The notes beneath the pieces are model-generated. The model was not told the DNA's origin, did no database searches, and was given only the letters and a program-made list of their open reading frames with translations. The position numbers and the translations under genes are program-made. From the NCBI GenBank assembly GCA_045639525.1, contig JAZUDI010000026.1, positions 1 to 64,000 on the forward strand: a stretch of DNA of 64,000 nucleotides, in the 5' to 3' direction. Shown one piece after another: positions 40,599 through 49,497 of the stretch; position 1 is the stretch's first letter, and each line of letters opens with the position of its first letter. This DNA is from UBA1181 sp045639525 (GTDB lineage Bacteria > Bacteroidota > Bacteroidia > Bacteroidales > Paludibacteraceae).

Positions 40599-41732
40599 TT
40601 ATTTTACGATGGTTTTAATCTTTTCCAACGCATTGGTCAATTCCGCGCATTTTTTCATCGCCTCTTTGATTTCGGTCGATGCGTTTAGGTTGTTTCTGAA
40701 AGGTGCGGGAATCGCGTCGATGGCTTTGTAGGCCTCTTGGATGGATTGGCGTATCTCCTTGTCAAGTTCTTTGTTGTTTTGGGCGACTAACAAGGATATT
40801 GATTTCTCGTTGCCTGTGTTGTCCAGGTCGCTGATGTCATTGGAGAGTGTTCCGAGGTAAGCGTGTTGAATGCTCAAGATGTTGTTTTTGTAGTCCTCCA
40901 ATGAATTCCAAGAATACCAGGACTCGACATCCTCGACATTTTTATTCTCGAATGGACCTCCGATTTTTTGTTCTCCCACCTCTCCCGAAATGTCGGTGCA
41001 ACCATCTACAATCTGAGAGATGACGTCGGCTTGTGTCTTGAAGAGTTGGTCGTACATATTGGGATGTTTGAAACGATGGCCGAATCCGTCTGCTGCCATG
41101 TCTGGTTCCAATTCAGATACTAGTTCATCATCGTTTGCGCTTAATCCATTGTCGCCGTTCCAGTAATACCATAATTTGAAACTGTCGTAGTATAGACCCG
41201 TAGCGACCGTAAGCATATACTCCTTTTGTCTGTCGCTGATGGTTGAAGCCACTCTCGCTTGTCCGTTCTCGAATAGAAGGTACTCTAAGGTGTGAAAACC
41301 TCTGACGGTTGAGCCCAATCCATCAACGTCAAAAACAATCTCGCTGTTGAGGTACTTCTCGATCTGCACTTTGTCTAATGGCCAAGAGTCTAAGGATGGA
41401 TCGAGGCTGTAGGTCGCAGCCGGACCAAAGAGGAATGCCTCGCTCTCTTCCCATGGTGAACGGGTTGCTCTCCATGCGTCACAAGCCTTTTGAAGATCTG
41501 ATTGTTGCCCACTCTCCGTGAATTTTTCCACTGCGGATAGAAGGTTGGCGGCGCATTTCTTCTGGTTGGAGTAGGTGGTCAAGACAATGTTGTCCACATA
41601 GTTGTCAATGATGGCCGTGTATTTTTCATTGTAATCCTGCGATAACCCGTTGTCTATCGCATCGTCATCCTGTTTGCAAGCGGTATTTAACAATCCTGCC
41701 AAACCGCAAATAAGTAAAAGTTGTTTCTTCAT
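40599..41732 (-). CDS. Imelysin-family lipoprotein
   Basis: A 377-residue lipoprotein (lipobox NTAC, Cys19) of the imelysin/IrpA group. The conserved GxHxxE motif is GFHTLE (residues 145-150), with WEESEAFLFGP in the first half and the duplicated four-helix layout. Imelysin proteins are iron-regulated and thought to bind a metal or cofactor; they are not proven peptidases. It lies 12 bases after the first porin gene. Confidence 0.88.
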   Translation of the reverse strand: MKKQLLLICGLAGLLNTACKQDDDAIDNGLSQDYNEKYTAIIDNYVDNIVLTTYSNQKKCAANLLSAVEKFTESGQQSDLQKACDAWRATRSPWEESEAFLFGPAATYSLDPSLDSWPLDKVQIEKYLNSEIVFDVDGLGSTVRGFHTLEYLLFENGQARVASTISDRQKEYMLTVATGLYYDSFKLWYYWNGDNGLSANDDELVSELEPDMAADGFGHRFKHPNMYDQLFKTQADVISQIVDGCTDISGEVGEQKIGGPFENKNVEDVESWYSWNSLEDYKNNILSIQHAYLGTLSNDISDLDNTGNEKSISLLVAQNNKELDKEIRQSIQEAYKAIDAIPAPFRNNLNASTEIKEAMKKCAELTNALEKIKTIVK

Positions 41733-41744
41733 TGTGTGATAAAT

Positions 41745-43103
41745 TTATTGTTGTTTGTTTTTGCTTTGTTTATTGGGTTGTTTCACCATCCATGCCAGAT
41801 AACCTACCCCGATGGATACCGTGTTCTCGCTATTGAAATTACCCCTGTCCACCCATCGGTGGGCATAGTCAGCCTTTACCACAAGGTTTTTTAATGGATA
41901 GTAATTGATGCCGGCTGTGATGATATCTTTTTTGTAACGAGGATCGGGTGCCACAGATCCCGCTGTGCTTTGCATGGAGTTGTAGTATTCGTAACGGACA
42001 AAGGGAATTAGATTGAGCTTTTCCGAGAGCAGATTGCCCAAGTCAAAACCGACTTCTGCCGACCATGTCAAAGCGCTTTCCGCCACTTGGTCACGTGGGA
42101 AAATAGAAATGTTACCGGTTTTAGGCATGGTTAAGTTGAGCTTCGATAAAGCCTCACTGTCGCCGATTCTTCCATAAAGGAAATTGGCTCGGGTGATCCA
42201 TCTGTTCCGGTTGTATTGAATGTCGGAACTTAGTAGGACGACGGGGATATCTATGCCTTCCATTTTTTGCGGCTTGGATGAGTTGCCCGATGTTTTGGGC
42301 GCATAGTAGCCGGAAACGCCAAAACGAGGCGTCTTTTCTCCTTGGAATTCAAATCGATAGGCCAATGCTGGGTTGGTCATCGTCTGTACCTCGAACATGG
42401 ATTGTTTTCCCTTTTTGATGAAGTTGGCTCTTGAAAATCGATTAGGATCTAATCCGCTGATACATTGTATGTTATATTTAAATATGCCGATTTCTCCGAG
42501 AAGAGATATTCCTGTCTCGTGCCATGTGCAGGGAAGAATTGTGGTCTCTCCCTCTGGACGTTTCGCTCCGAAAAAGAAGATGGGTTCATGGTGCGAATTG
42601 GTCAATCCGACTGGGACAATCAAGTGACCGAAACGAAGCGACAGGGCCTTGTTGAATATCTTTGTGATGTGAAATTGTTCAATGGCAACCTCTCCACCTT
42701 TCTCTACCTCGAGTTCATACTCTCCGGCTTCGTCGTATTCGTATTCGATGCCAGAACCTGTTCCTCCATACTCAAATTCAATTTCGGAACCGAGTATCCA
42801 TGTGGGGGAGAGTTTGAAATCCATAGCGACGATGAAGCGAGGAATCGACACTTGGGAACGATTGTCTTTTTTTGAACCCTTCTCGTAAAAGCTGTTGGAC
42901 CCGTAGTCGAAGTGTTGGAAAAGCATCTCTCCGTATCCACCGAGTCTGAATCTCCACTCTCCATAATCATTCTTGTCCACTGAGAGATCCCTTTTGGATG
43001 TTGTCGCTTGACTGGATGGTATTGTGTCCAACTTCTCTGCCGATAGGTGTTGGGGGAGAAGTGCGGCAACTGACAGTAATCCTGTGATGATTTTAGATTT
43101 CAT
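41745..43103 (-). CDS. Outer-membrane porin-like beta-barrel protein
   Basis: A 452-residue barrel protein with a signal peptide (cut near HLSA). Segments such as WRFRLGGYGEMLFQHFDYG, SLRFGHLIVPVGLTN and VVKADYAHRWVDRG are typical of Bacteroidota porin/outer-membrane family proteins. The tail after the last strand is Lys/Gln-rich, which is unusual for a BAM substrate. It is the first gene of the six-gene operon. Substrate is unknown. Confidence 0.75.
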   Translation of the reverse strand: MKSKIITGLLSVAALLPQHLSAEKLDTIPSSQATTSKRDLSVDKNDYGEWRFRLGGYGEMLFQHFDYGSNSFYEKGSKKDNRSQVSIPRFIVAMDFKLSPTWILGSEIEFEYGGTGSGIEYEYDEAGEYELEVEKGGEVAIEQFHITKIFNKALSLRFGHLIVPVGLTNSHHEPIFFFGAKRPEGETTILPCTWHETGISLLGEIGIFKYNIQCISGLDPNRFSRANFIKKGKQSMFEVQTMTNPALAYRFEFQGEKTPRFGVSGYYAPKTSGNSSKPQKMEGIDIPVVLLSSDIQYNRNRWITRANFLYGRIGDSEALSKLNLTMPKTGNISIFPRDQVAESALTWSAEVGFDLGNLLSEKLNLIPFVRYEYYNSMQSTAGSVAPDPRYKKDIITAGINYYPLKNLVVKADYAHRWVDRGNFNSENTVSIGVGYLAWMVKQPNKQSKNKQQ

Positions 43104-43240
43104 ATTCTTTATTTTTTTTATGCTGCAAAGTTCTATGGATTCAGAGGCACTGACAATCCCAACATGTGGCTAAAAATGGGAAGGGGGATTCCCTCATTCG
43201 TGTATAAATGAAGAGGTGGAGTGGGGCTTCGAAAACAGAA

Positions 43241-43274
43241 AGCGGAGGAAGTCTTTCGCAAGGGTTCCTCCGCT
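43241..43274 (-). terminator. Hairpin between the ResB-CcsA gene and the porin operon
   Basis: AGCGGAGGAA and TTCCTCCGCT pair around 14 bases; on the minus strand TTTCTGTTTT follows. It may terminate the ResB-CcsA transcript or attenuate the porin-operon leader, because a promoter lies upstream at 43371-43378. Confidence 0.6.
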
Positions 43275-43370
43275 AGTAATTAGATTTACTCACTATTCCT
43301 TATGTGGTTATTGTTCTGTCAAAAGACATCAATTATGGCTAATGTCGGATGCCTTTCATTTTGAACAATG

Positions 43371-43437
43371 CAAAAGTATATCGGTCAAGGTATTTATAAA
43401 ATCCCTTGTTATAGGTATTATCACCCGTGGTGATAAT
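43371..43437 (-). promoter_or_regulatory. Promoter and operator-like palindrome before the porin operon
   Basis: On the minus strand TACTTTTG (43378-43371) is a -7 element. A perfect dyad with arms ATTATCACC and GGTGATAAT around CGT (43417-43437) sits ~40 bases upstream of it, where an activator or repressor could bind. The adjoining TGATAATCATTA partly resembles a Fur box, but the full 7-1-7 pattern is not present. Confidence 0.5.
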
Positions 43438-43479
43438 CATTAGATGGTAATTCTTGTCTTAAGATATGGTAGTCCGACC

Positions 43480-45687
43480 TTAGCCACCATAACTGTGCAT
43501 TCCCCCGAAAAAGTGGTTGACGCCAAAGTAGGTGACCAATAGGCTGACAAAGGCGAGAAAGAGGAACAGGTGCATGTTGATACTCTTCCGTAGGGGCGGA
43601 ATGAGTGATGCGTGGAAGGAGAAACTGTACAGTAGGAGCGTGATCAGCGCCCATGTCTCCTTAGGATCCCAAGCCCAATAATCTCCCCACGACACATTGG
43701 CCCAGATCGCACCGGTGAAGATGCCTATTGTCATGGTGAAAACGGTCGGATAGAGGAGCAGTTTGTTTAGGATAAGAAAACGCTCTTCCACTTCGTCGTT
43801 GGTGCGGATGAGGTGGATGAGGATCGCCGCGAAACTGATTAGCGTGATGAATCCCGCTAATGTGTAGGAGATCATCATCAACGATACGTGTATGCTGAGC
43901 AGCGGCGAGTTGAGCACGGGCATCAATGGCGTGATTTTGGGATCCATGTCGCTCAGGGATGAGGCCAATAGGGCGAATCCCGACACGAGGATGCCGACGG
44001 GAAGGCAAACCTTCAGTTTCCTATTGCCGATGATGGCCAACACTTGCGATAACCAACCAATGGTGAGTAGTGTTTCGTGTCCGTTGGAGAAGGGTAATCT
44101 GCCTGAAATGATCATGCGTAGCGTGATGCAGTAGGTGAGATAGAGTAGGGATATGATAATGAAAAAGAGAAAAGGTTTCTCGTTCCACCTTTTGTTGGGC
44201 TGGAAGAGATGGATGCATAGAAGTATAAAGGCAAGGATGCCCACGGTTAAGACGATGTAGCTGTAGATCGCTGTACGATTGGTGTGGAGGTAGAGATGTT
44301 CCGCTTTCAGTTGCCATGCGGATGGGGCGGCCTCCCCCAATTTGGTCTGCTGAAGATGGTGGAGTTTCTCGATCCAAGGAACGCAATTTTCGCCCTTTTT
44401 GTGGGATTGGTAACAAAGGGAGAAGAAGTTTCGGATGAGCATGGCATTTTGTTCGTCAACGGAGGCGACCTCCGCTGTGTCGGAGGGGGCGATCAAATGG
44501 TATCCCTGTTTGGTTTGGACAGGGAATATCTTGAGTGTGGCGCCGGATTCCAACATGGCGATGATCTCCGCCTTCTCGTCCAATTTAGCCAGCTCTTTCC
44601 TCCTTTTGTCGCCCATGCCATTCCGTAGCCCTTCTATTTCCGCCAGTTTGATCTTATACTGTTTCTTTGAGTTGAAAAAATCCACGAAACGGGCCTTGCC
44701 TGTTATGCCTAAAAGTTCTCTGTCTTGGCTGTTTTTTATCTTTATCATAGGTTCGTATTGCCACTCTTCCGGATTGAAAATCCATCCGAAAAGCACTTGT
44801 GTGGCGGTTAAACCCTGGTATTGGCTCTTCCCAGTCAATTTTTTGGTGAAGTCAGTGGCATAGACCTCTACCGTCGTTATCCTGTCTTGGTATTCAATCA
44901 GGAGATTACCCATGGCTTCCGCAGTGGCGGGTTCGATTGTTGAGGGAAGTTGGCTCGCTGCTTGGCACTCTCCGGAGGATCCCCATAGAGCACCCGCCAG
45001 TATCAGTGATTTCCAAACCGAATGGTGCAGCAATTGGTGGAAACGGCTTTTTTTGTCCAATAGTATGGCGAGTATGCTGATGAGCAGAAGCAGGTAGCCC
45101 GTATAGGTGAGTCGAACGCCCCATTTGTCGTAGCTCACCATGAGTATGGTTCCTTTCTGGTCTTGGTCGTAGGAGTATTGGTAGAAGCGGTAACCCTCTC
45201 TTTCGAAGATGTGGTTCATGGATATGTGGATATCGGAGGTGTCGTTGTTTAGTTGTAGCGTGCTGTGGAAATCGGCGGCTGTGTGTGTGCCTTGGTAAGG
45301 AATTATTTCAAAGGATTTAAGGCGTAGAGAGAAGGGGAGTTGACGATCTCCTTGCGTCGGACTATAGACTTTGTCCGATGATTCGTTCTCTCGAAGGTGG
45401 AGGTTCCCTTTATAGCTTGTGATGTGCGTCGTGAGCGCACCCGCTAATATCAAAAGGAATGAGATGTGGAATAAGAAGGATGATTTTATGCGGTGAAGCT
45501 TTCTCTTCATGATGATATAGAGGCTGCTAATGACAAGCGCACCCCAGATGCTTATCACGAGGGGGTGGGAATATAGTTGAATAGCGTTCTCCTCTTCCAT
45601 AGATCTTCCGACGATGGTGAAAGCGGCCATTATTAGAATGAGCAGTAGTAGCAATGAGAAAGGTATCCATTGGAATCGTTTAATCAT
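43480..45687 (-). CDS. ResB-CcsA fusion, cytochrome c biogenesis (system II)
   Basis: A 735-residue membrane protein. The N-terminal half is ResB/Ccs1-like (membrane segments plus a large periplasmic region, residues ~75-450). The C-terminal half is CcsA-like with the tryptophan-rich heme-binding signature WGDYWAWDPKETWALIT near residue 670 and conserved His residues in the flanking helices. System II moves heme across the membrane and attaches it to CXXCH. The heme proteins at 37127 and 39141 are obvious clients. A TATTTTTG promoter element is at 45721-45714. Confidence 0.9.
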   Translation of the reverse strand: MIKRFQWIPFSLLLLLILIMAAFTIVGRSMEEENAIQLYSHPLVISIWGALVISSLYIIMKRKLHRIKSSFLFHISFLLILAGALTTHITSYKGNLHLRENESSDKVYSPTQGDRQLPFSLRLKSFEIIPYQGTHTAADFHSTLQLNNDTSDIHISMNHIFEREGYRFYQYSYDQDQKGTILMVSYDKWGVRLTYTGYLLLLISILAILLDKKSRFHQLLHHSVWKSLILAGALWGSSGECQAASQLPSTIEPATAEAMGNLLIEYQDRITTVEVYATDFTKKLTGKSQYQGLTATQVLFGWIFNPEEWQYEPMIKIKNSQDRELLGITGKARFVDFFNSKKQYKIKLAEIEGLRNGMGDKRRKELAKLDEKAEIIAMLESGATLKIFPVQTKQGYHLIAPSDTAEVASVDEQNAMLIRNFFSLCYQSHKKGENCVPWIEKLHHLQQTKLGEAAPSAWQLKAEHLYLHTNRTAIYSYIVLTVGILAFILLCIHLFQPNKRWNEKPFLFFIIISLLYLTYCITLRMIISGRLPFSNGHETLLTIGWLSQVLAIIGNRKLKVCLPVGILVSGFALLASSLSDMDPKITPLMPVLNSPLLSIHVSLMMISYTLAGFITLISFAAILIHLIRTNDEVEERFLILNKLLLYPTVFTMTIGIFTGAIWANVSWGDYWAWDPKETWALITLLLYSFSFHASLIPPLRKSINMHLFLFLAFVSLLVTYFGVNHFFGGMHSYGG

Positions 45688-45774
45688 CTCTCTTATTATT
45701 TAAATGTCTGTTGCAAAAATACTGTTTTTAGACTTTGAAATGAATTTTCGGGGAAAAATCCCGAGGTAATGGTA

Positions 45775-45805
45775 ATAAAAAAAGTCCTGCCGTTATGACA
45801 GGACC
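45775..45805 (-). terminator. Terminator after valS
   Basis: On the minus strand GTCCTG and CAGGAC pair around 9 bases, followed by a T run. Confidence 0.82.
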
Positions 45806-45830
45806 TTCTCAATAACGCTATGGCGTGTGC

Positions 45831-48524
45831 TTATTTCATCTTTGCGATGTTCTCCTTCAATGTGGCGATCTTGCTCTCCGCGTCAGACTTCTTCTTCCGC
45901 TCTTTATCCACGATTTCAGGCTTCGCGTTGGCTACGAATTTCTCGTTGCTCAACTTTTTCTCCACACCTGCCAAGAATCCTTCCAAGTACTTGATCTCCT
46001 CTTCCATCTTCTTGATCTCCTCCTCGACATTGACGTTGTTGCCAAGCGGAACAGAAATCTCGATGGTGCCCACCATGAAGGTAGCGGCCGCGCCACCCAA
46101 GTCATCTGTGGTCTCGGCAATCTTGTTGACGTTGGCCAACTTCTCGATGATGGCGTTGTTCTTGTCGTCAAACTCACCTTTGTAGAACATCTCGAATGCC
46201 TCACGAGGGCTGATGCCCTTGTTGGCTCTGATGTTACGGATACCTGCGATGATGCCCTTGGTGGTCTCCATGCGGTTGATGTTCTTCTCGCAGAAATCCT
46301 CCGCGGTAGGAAGAAGGCTCAACATGATGGTATCCTTGGCGTCACGCTCCTTGATGTTTTGGTAGAGCTCCTCGGTGATGAACGGCATGAATGGGTGGAG
46401 TAGCTTCAACAAGGTCTCGAAGTAACCTAAGGTTGCCTCGTAGGTAGCTTTGTCGATTGGTTGTTGGTAAGCTGGCTTCACCATCTCCAAGTACCAAGAT
46501 GAGAACTCATCCCAGAACAACTTGTAAACAGCCATCAAAGCGTCGCTGATACGATACTTGTCGAAGCAGTCGTTGATCTCGGCGATGGTCTTGTTCAATT
46601 GGTGTTGGAACCACTTCACAGCTTTTTGAGCGGACTCTGGTTGCTCCATATCCTTTACCTCCCATCCCTTAACCAAACGGAAGGCGTTCCAGATCTTGTT
46701 GTTGAAGTTACGGCCTTGCTCGCAAAGCGCCTCGTCGAACAAAATGTCGTTGCCTGCAGGTGCGGAGAGCATCATACCCATACGTACACCATCCGCGCCG
46801 AAGCGGTCGATCAAATCCAATGGATCAGGTGAGTTACCCAATGACTTGGACATCTTGCGTCCGATCTTATCACGAACGATACCGGTGAAATATACATTCT
46901 TGAAAGGCATTTTGCCTTCGTACTCGTAACCCGCCATGATCATACGCGCTACCCAGAAGAAGATGATGTCCGGACCTGTTACCAAGTCGCTGGTAGGGTA
47001 GTAGTATTTGATCTCCTCGTTGCCTGGGTTGTTGATGCCGTCGAACAAAGAGACAGGCCACAACCATGAAGAGAACCATGTGTCAAGCGCATCCTCGTCG
47101 CGAACCAATTGATCCGCGGTGATGTTCTCGTATCCCTCGATCTTCTTCGCCTTTGCCAACGCATCCTCGACGGTGAGCGCAACGACGAATTTCTCTTCTG
47201 CACCCTCTGCGGTTGGGAGGAAGTAGGCTGGGATTCTGTGTCCCCACCACAACTGTCTTGAGATACACCAATCCTGAATGTTCTCCAACCAGTTCTTATA
47301 GGTGGATACATATTTGGCAGGATAGAACTTCAACTCATTGTTTACAACTGGTGGAAGAGCGATGTCCGCGAAGTGTTGCATGGAAAGGAACCATTGCTTG
47401 CAGAGACGAGGCTCTACGGCGGTGTCTTGGTTACGCTCTGAATAACCTACCTTGTTGTCGTAATCCTCGACCTTCTCAAGCAAACTTGCTTTCTCAAGAT
47501 CGATGGCGATTTGCTTACGAACCACGAATCTGTCTTGGCCGACATACATGCCAGCGGCCTCTGAGATGGTTCCATCCGGATTGAAAATATCAATGGTCTC
47601 AAGACCATGCGTCTTACCAAGCGCGTAGTCGTTCACGTCGTGGGCTGGTGTGACTTTCAAACATCCTGTACCAAATTCAACGTCAACATAACGGTCTTCA
47701 ATGACAGGGATGACTCTGTTCACCAATGGAACGATCACCTTGTGGCCCTTCAACCATTGGTTCTTAGGGTCCTTAGGGTTGATACACATAGCGGTATCAC
47801 CCATGATTGTTTCAGGACGTGTCGTAGCAACAACAGCGTAATATCCTTTCTCATCCTTATGTAGGATTTCTCCCTCTTCGCCGGTTGGCTTGACAGAGGC
47901 GCTATCCTGCACATAGTATTTAAGATAGAACAACTTGCTCTTCTCCTCACGGTAGATCACCTCCTCTGTGGAAAGTACGGTTTGAGCTTTAGGATCCCAG
48001 TTTACCATGCGAAGACCACGGTAGATCAAACCTTTGTCGTAGAGGTCAACGAAAACCTTCAATACCGACTCGGATCTCTTGTCGTCCATGGTGAATGCGG
48101 TGCGGTCCCAGTCGCAAGAGGCCCCCAACTTCTTTAATTGCTCAAGGATGATACCTCCGTGTTTTCTGGTCCAGTCCCAAGCGTGCTCAAGGAATTGCTC
48201 GCGGGTAAGATCCTTTTTCTTGATGCCCTCGCTGGCAAGTTTGTTGACCACCTTCGCCTCGGTCGCGATGGATGCGTGGTCGGTACCTGGCACCCAACAT
48301 GCGTTCTTTCCCAACATACGGGCGCGGCGAACCAAGATGTCTTGGATCGTGTTGTTCAACATGTGTCCCATGTGGAGCACACCTGTCACGTTTGGTGGGG
48401 GAATAACGATAGTGTAAGGTTCGCGACCATCTGGCTTCGATTTGAAGAAACCATTGTCCAACCAGTATTGGTACCACTTCGACTCAACGTCGGCTGGGTT
48501 GTACTTGCTTGCCAATTCTTCCAT
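45831..48524 (-). CDS. valS: Valyl-tRNA synthetase
   Basis: An 897-residue class I synthetase charging tRNA-Val. The HIGH motif is HMGH in PPPNVTGVLHMGHMLNN, the KMSKS motif is KMSKSLGNSPDPLDLI, and the editing domain and C-terminal coiled coil (EEEIKKMEEEIKYLEGF) are all there. Length is normal. The start is ATG 48524, with a TAAATTTG element upstream at 48572-48565. Confidence 0.97.
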   Translation of the reverse strand: MEELASKYNPADVESKWYQYWLDNGFFKSKPDGREPYTIVIPPPNVTGVLHMGHMLNNTIQDILVRRARMLGKNACWVPGTDHASIATEAKVVNKLASEGIKKKDLTREQFLEHAWDWTRKHGGIILEQLKKLGASCDWDRTAFTMDDKRSESVLKVFVDLYDKGLIYRGLRMVNWDPKAQTVLSTEEVIYREEKSKLFYLKYYVQDSASVKPTGEEGEILHKDEKGYYAVVATTRPETIMGDTAMCINPKDPKNQWLKGHKVIVPLVNRVIPVIEDRYVDVEFGTGCLKVTPAHDVNDYALGKTHGLETIDIFNPDGTISEAAGMYVGQDRFVVRKQIAIDLEKASLLEKVEDYDNKVGYSERNQDTAVEPRLCKQWFLSMQHFADIALPPVVNNELKFYPAKYVSTYKNWLENIQDWCISRQLWWGHRIPAYFLPTAEGAEEKFVVALTVEDALAKAKKIEGYENITADQLVRDEDALDTWFSSWLWPVSLFDGINNPGNEEIKYYYPTSDLVTGPDIIFFWVARMIMAGYEYEGKMPFKNVYFTGIVRDKIGRKMSKSLGNSPDPLDLIDRFGADGVRMGMMLSAPAGNDILFDEALCEQGRNFNNKIWNAFRLVKGWEVKDMEQPESAQKAVKWFQHQLNKTIAEINDCFDKYRISDALMAVYKLFWDEFSSWYLEMVKPAYQQPIDKATYEATLGYFETLLKLLHPFMPFITEELYQNIKERDAKDTIMLSLLPTAEDFCEKNINRMETTKGIIAGIRNIRANKGISPREAFEMFYKGEFDDKNNAIIEKLANVNKIAETTDDLGGAAATFMVGTIEISVPLGNNVNVEEEIKKMEEEIKYLEGFLAGVEKKLSNEKFVANAKPEIVDKERKKKSDAESKIATLKENIAKMK

Positions 48525-48616
48525 ATTGTTTGTCTATTCTAAATTATTTCGAAATATTAGGTTGCAAATTTAGTGAAAACAAATTGAAGATAAGACTTTT
48601 GATGAGGTAAATGATG

Positions 48617-48713
48617 CAAAAAAATGGGCGTGTCATCTGTATCGACACACCCATTCCCTGAAAAGATACGAGTATTTACTTTAAAATTGGTTTTTCAGTA
48701 TACAACTGCTATG
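48617..48713 (-). ncRNA. Candidate sigma-54-dependent small RNA
   Basis: A transcript started 12 bases past the sigma-54 -12 element would begin near 48713 and end at a strong terminator: TGGGTGTGTC/GACACGCCCA stem (48625-48653) followed by seven T on the minus strand. That gives an RNA of ~97 bases with no convincing ORF and no minus-strand gene between promoter and terminator. The 5' part has a small CAGT/ACTG hairpin. This is a prediction from promoter and terminator only. Confidence 0.5.
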
Positions 48714-48722
48714 TTATCTGTT

Positions 48723-48740
48723 ATGCAAAAATCGTGCCAA
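48723..48740 (-). promoter_or_regulatory. Sigma-54 (RpoN) promoter
   Basis: On the minus strand TTGGCACG-N4-TTGCAT matches the -24/-12 consensus (GG and GC with correct spacing) at essentially every conserved base. It points left, toward the terminator at 48620-48653. No other such site was noticed in the window. Confidence 0.65.
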
Positions 48741-48907
48741 AGAATTGATTAAAATAAAATAATTATATATAAATTTATAAAATATCTCATTATTAATCCG
48801 CTTGTCTCTCTATCCCGCTATCGTTCTTGTGAATAAAATATGTTGCGTGATGAGATTACCTTTGTCCCTTGAAAATGAGTTTATAAGGTCATAATTTCAT
48901 CAGTAAA
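48741..48907. other. AT-rich gene-free region upstream of the sigma-54 site
   Basis: AT-rich, no ORF. It could hold activator sites for the sigma-54 promoter, but I see no clear inverted repeat. Confidence 0.4.
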
Positions 48908-49429
48908 ATGGAGAATTTTGAAGATATCGATTCGAAAATCCTCTCCATCGTGGAGGGGGAGATCGCATTAAGGAAAGAGGGGTTCGCTAAACCTGCGATA
49001 ATGGTTGTGCTGGGTGTGTCATTCCTCTTTTTGTCATCAAGGTCAGTCGACCTATTGCCAGAGGGCGCCGTGAAGATGTTGGGTTGTTTTTCCGGGTTGG
49101 CGCTGTGTGTGGGCGGCTTGTTGCTCTCCTTTAGCCGTCGTTCGCGACTCTTCCATGTGGCGAGCAATACGCCGCTTCGTCGAATTATGCTGGATTTCGA
49201 CGCGAAGGCGTTGGATCGGGTGATGGAGTTGTATGAGCGGAATGACTTCCGTACGCTCGTGGAGATGAGTCACGCCTCCAATGCCGGCGTGCGGATGGTG
49301 GTGTTGGGGTTGCCTGACGGTTCGCTCTGCTTCACGCAGTTGATGAAGTTCATACCATATACTTTCGAACCTGTTACAGAGGTGCGGAGGCACGAGAATG
49401 ACATGTCGATAAGGTCTCTATTTATTTAA
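48908..49429 (+). CDS. Uncharacterised membrane protein with two helices
   Basis: A 173-residue protein with two adjacent membrane segments (about residues 29-46 and 57-75) and a cytosolic C-terminal domain (85-173) with a mixed alpha-beta look (MELYERNDFRTLVEMSHASNAGVRMVVLG). No family is recognised. No terminator or neighbour on the same strand is evident. Function is unknown. Confidence 0.65.
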   Translation: MENFEDIDSKILSIVEGEIALRKEGFAKPAIMVVLGVSFLFLSSRSVDLLPEGAVKMLGCFSGLALCVGGLLLSFSRRSRLFHVASNTPLRRIMLDFDAKALDRVMELYERNDFRTLVEMSHASNAGVRMVVLGLPDGSLCFTQLMKFIPYTFEPVTEVRRHENDMSIRSLFI

Positions 49430-49497
49430 TATTATTTTAATTTATTATTGTCAGACGAGAGGGCGCATGGCTGGGAGGTCGTGCCCCTTTTTGCGAC

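Larger units (their letters stand above)
43104..43479. other. Gene-free stretch before the porin operon
   Basis: It holds no gene. It contains a hairpin (43241-43274), a minus-strand promoter element (43371-43378) and a perfect palindrome (43417-43437), each listed separately. Confidence 0.6.

Noticed and set aside
43427..43445. Fur box near the imelysin operon
   Set aside because: Only about half of the second arm of a 7-1-7 Fur site matches; kept only as a remark on the nearby perfect palindrome.
48620..48661. Small ORF beginning ATGGGTGTGTCG on the minus strand across the terminator
   Set aside because: It runs through the terminator stem and T run, so it is unlikely to be translated.
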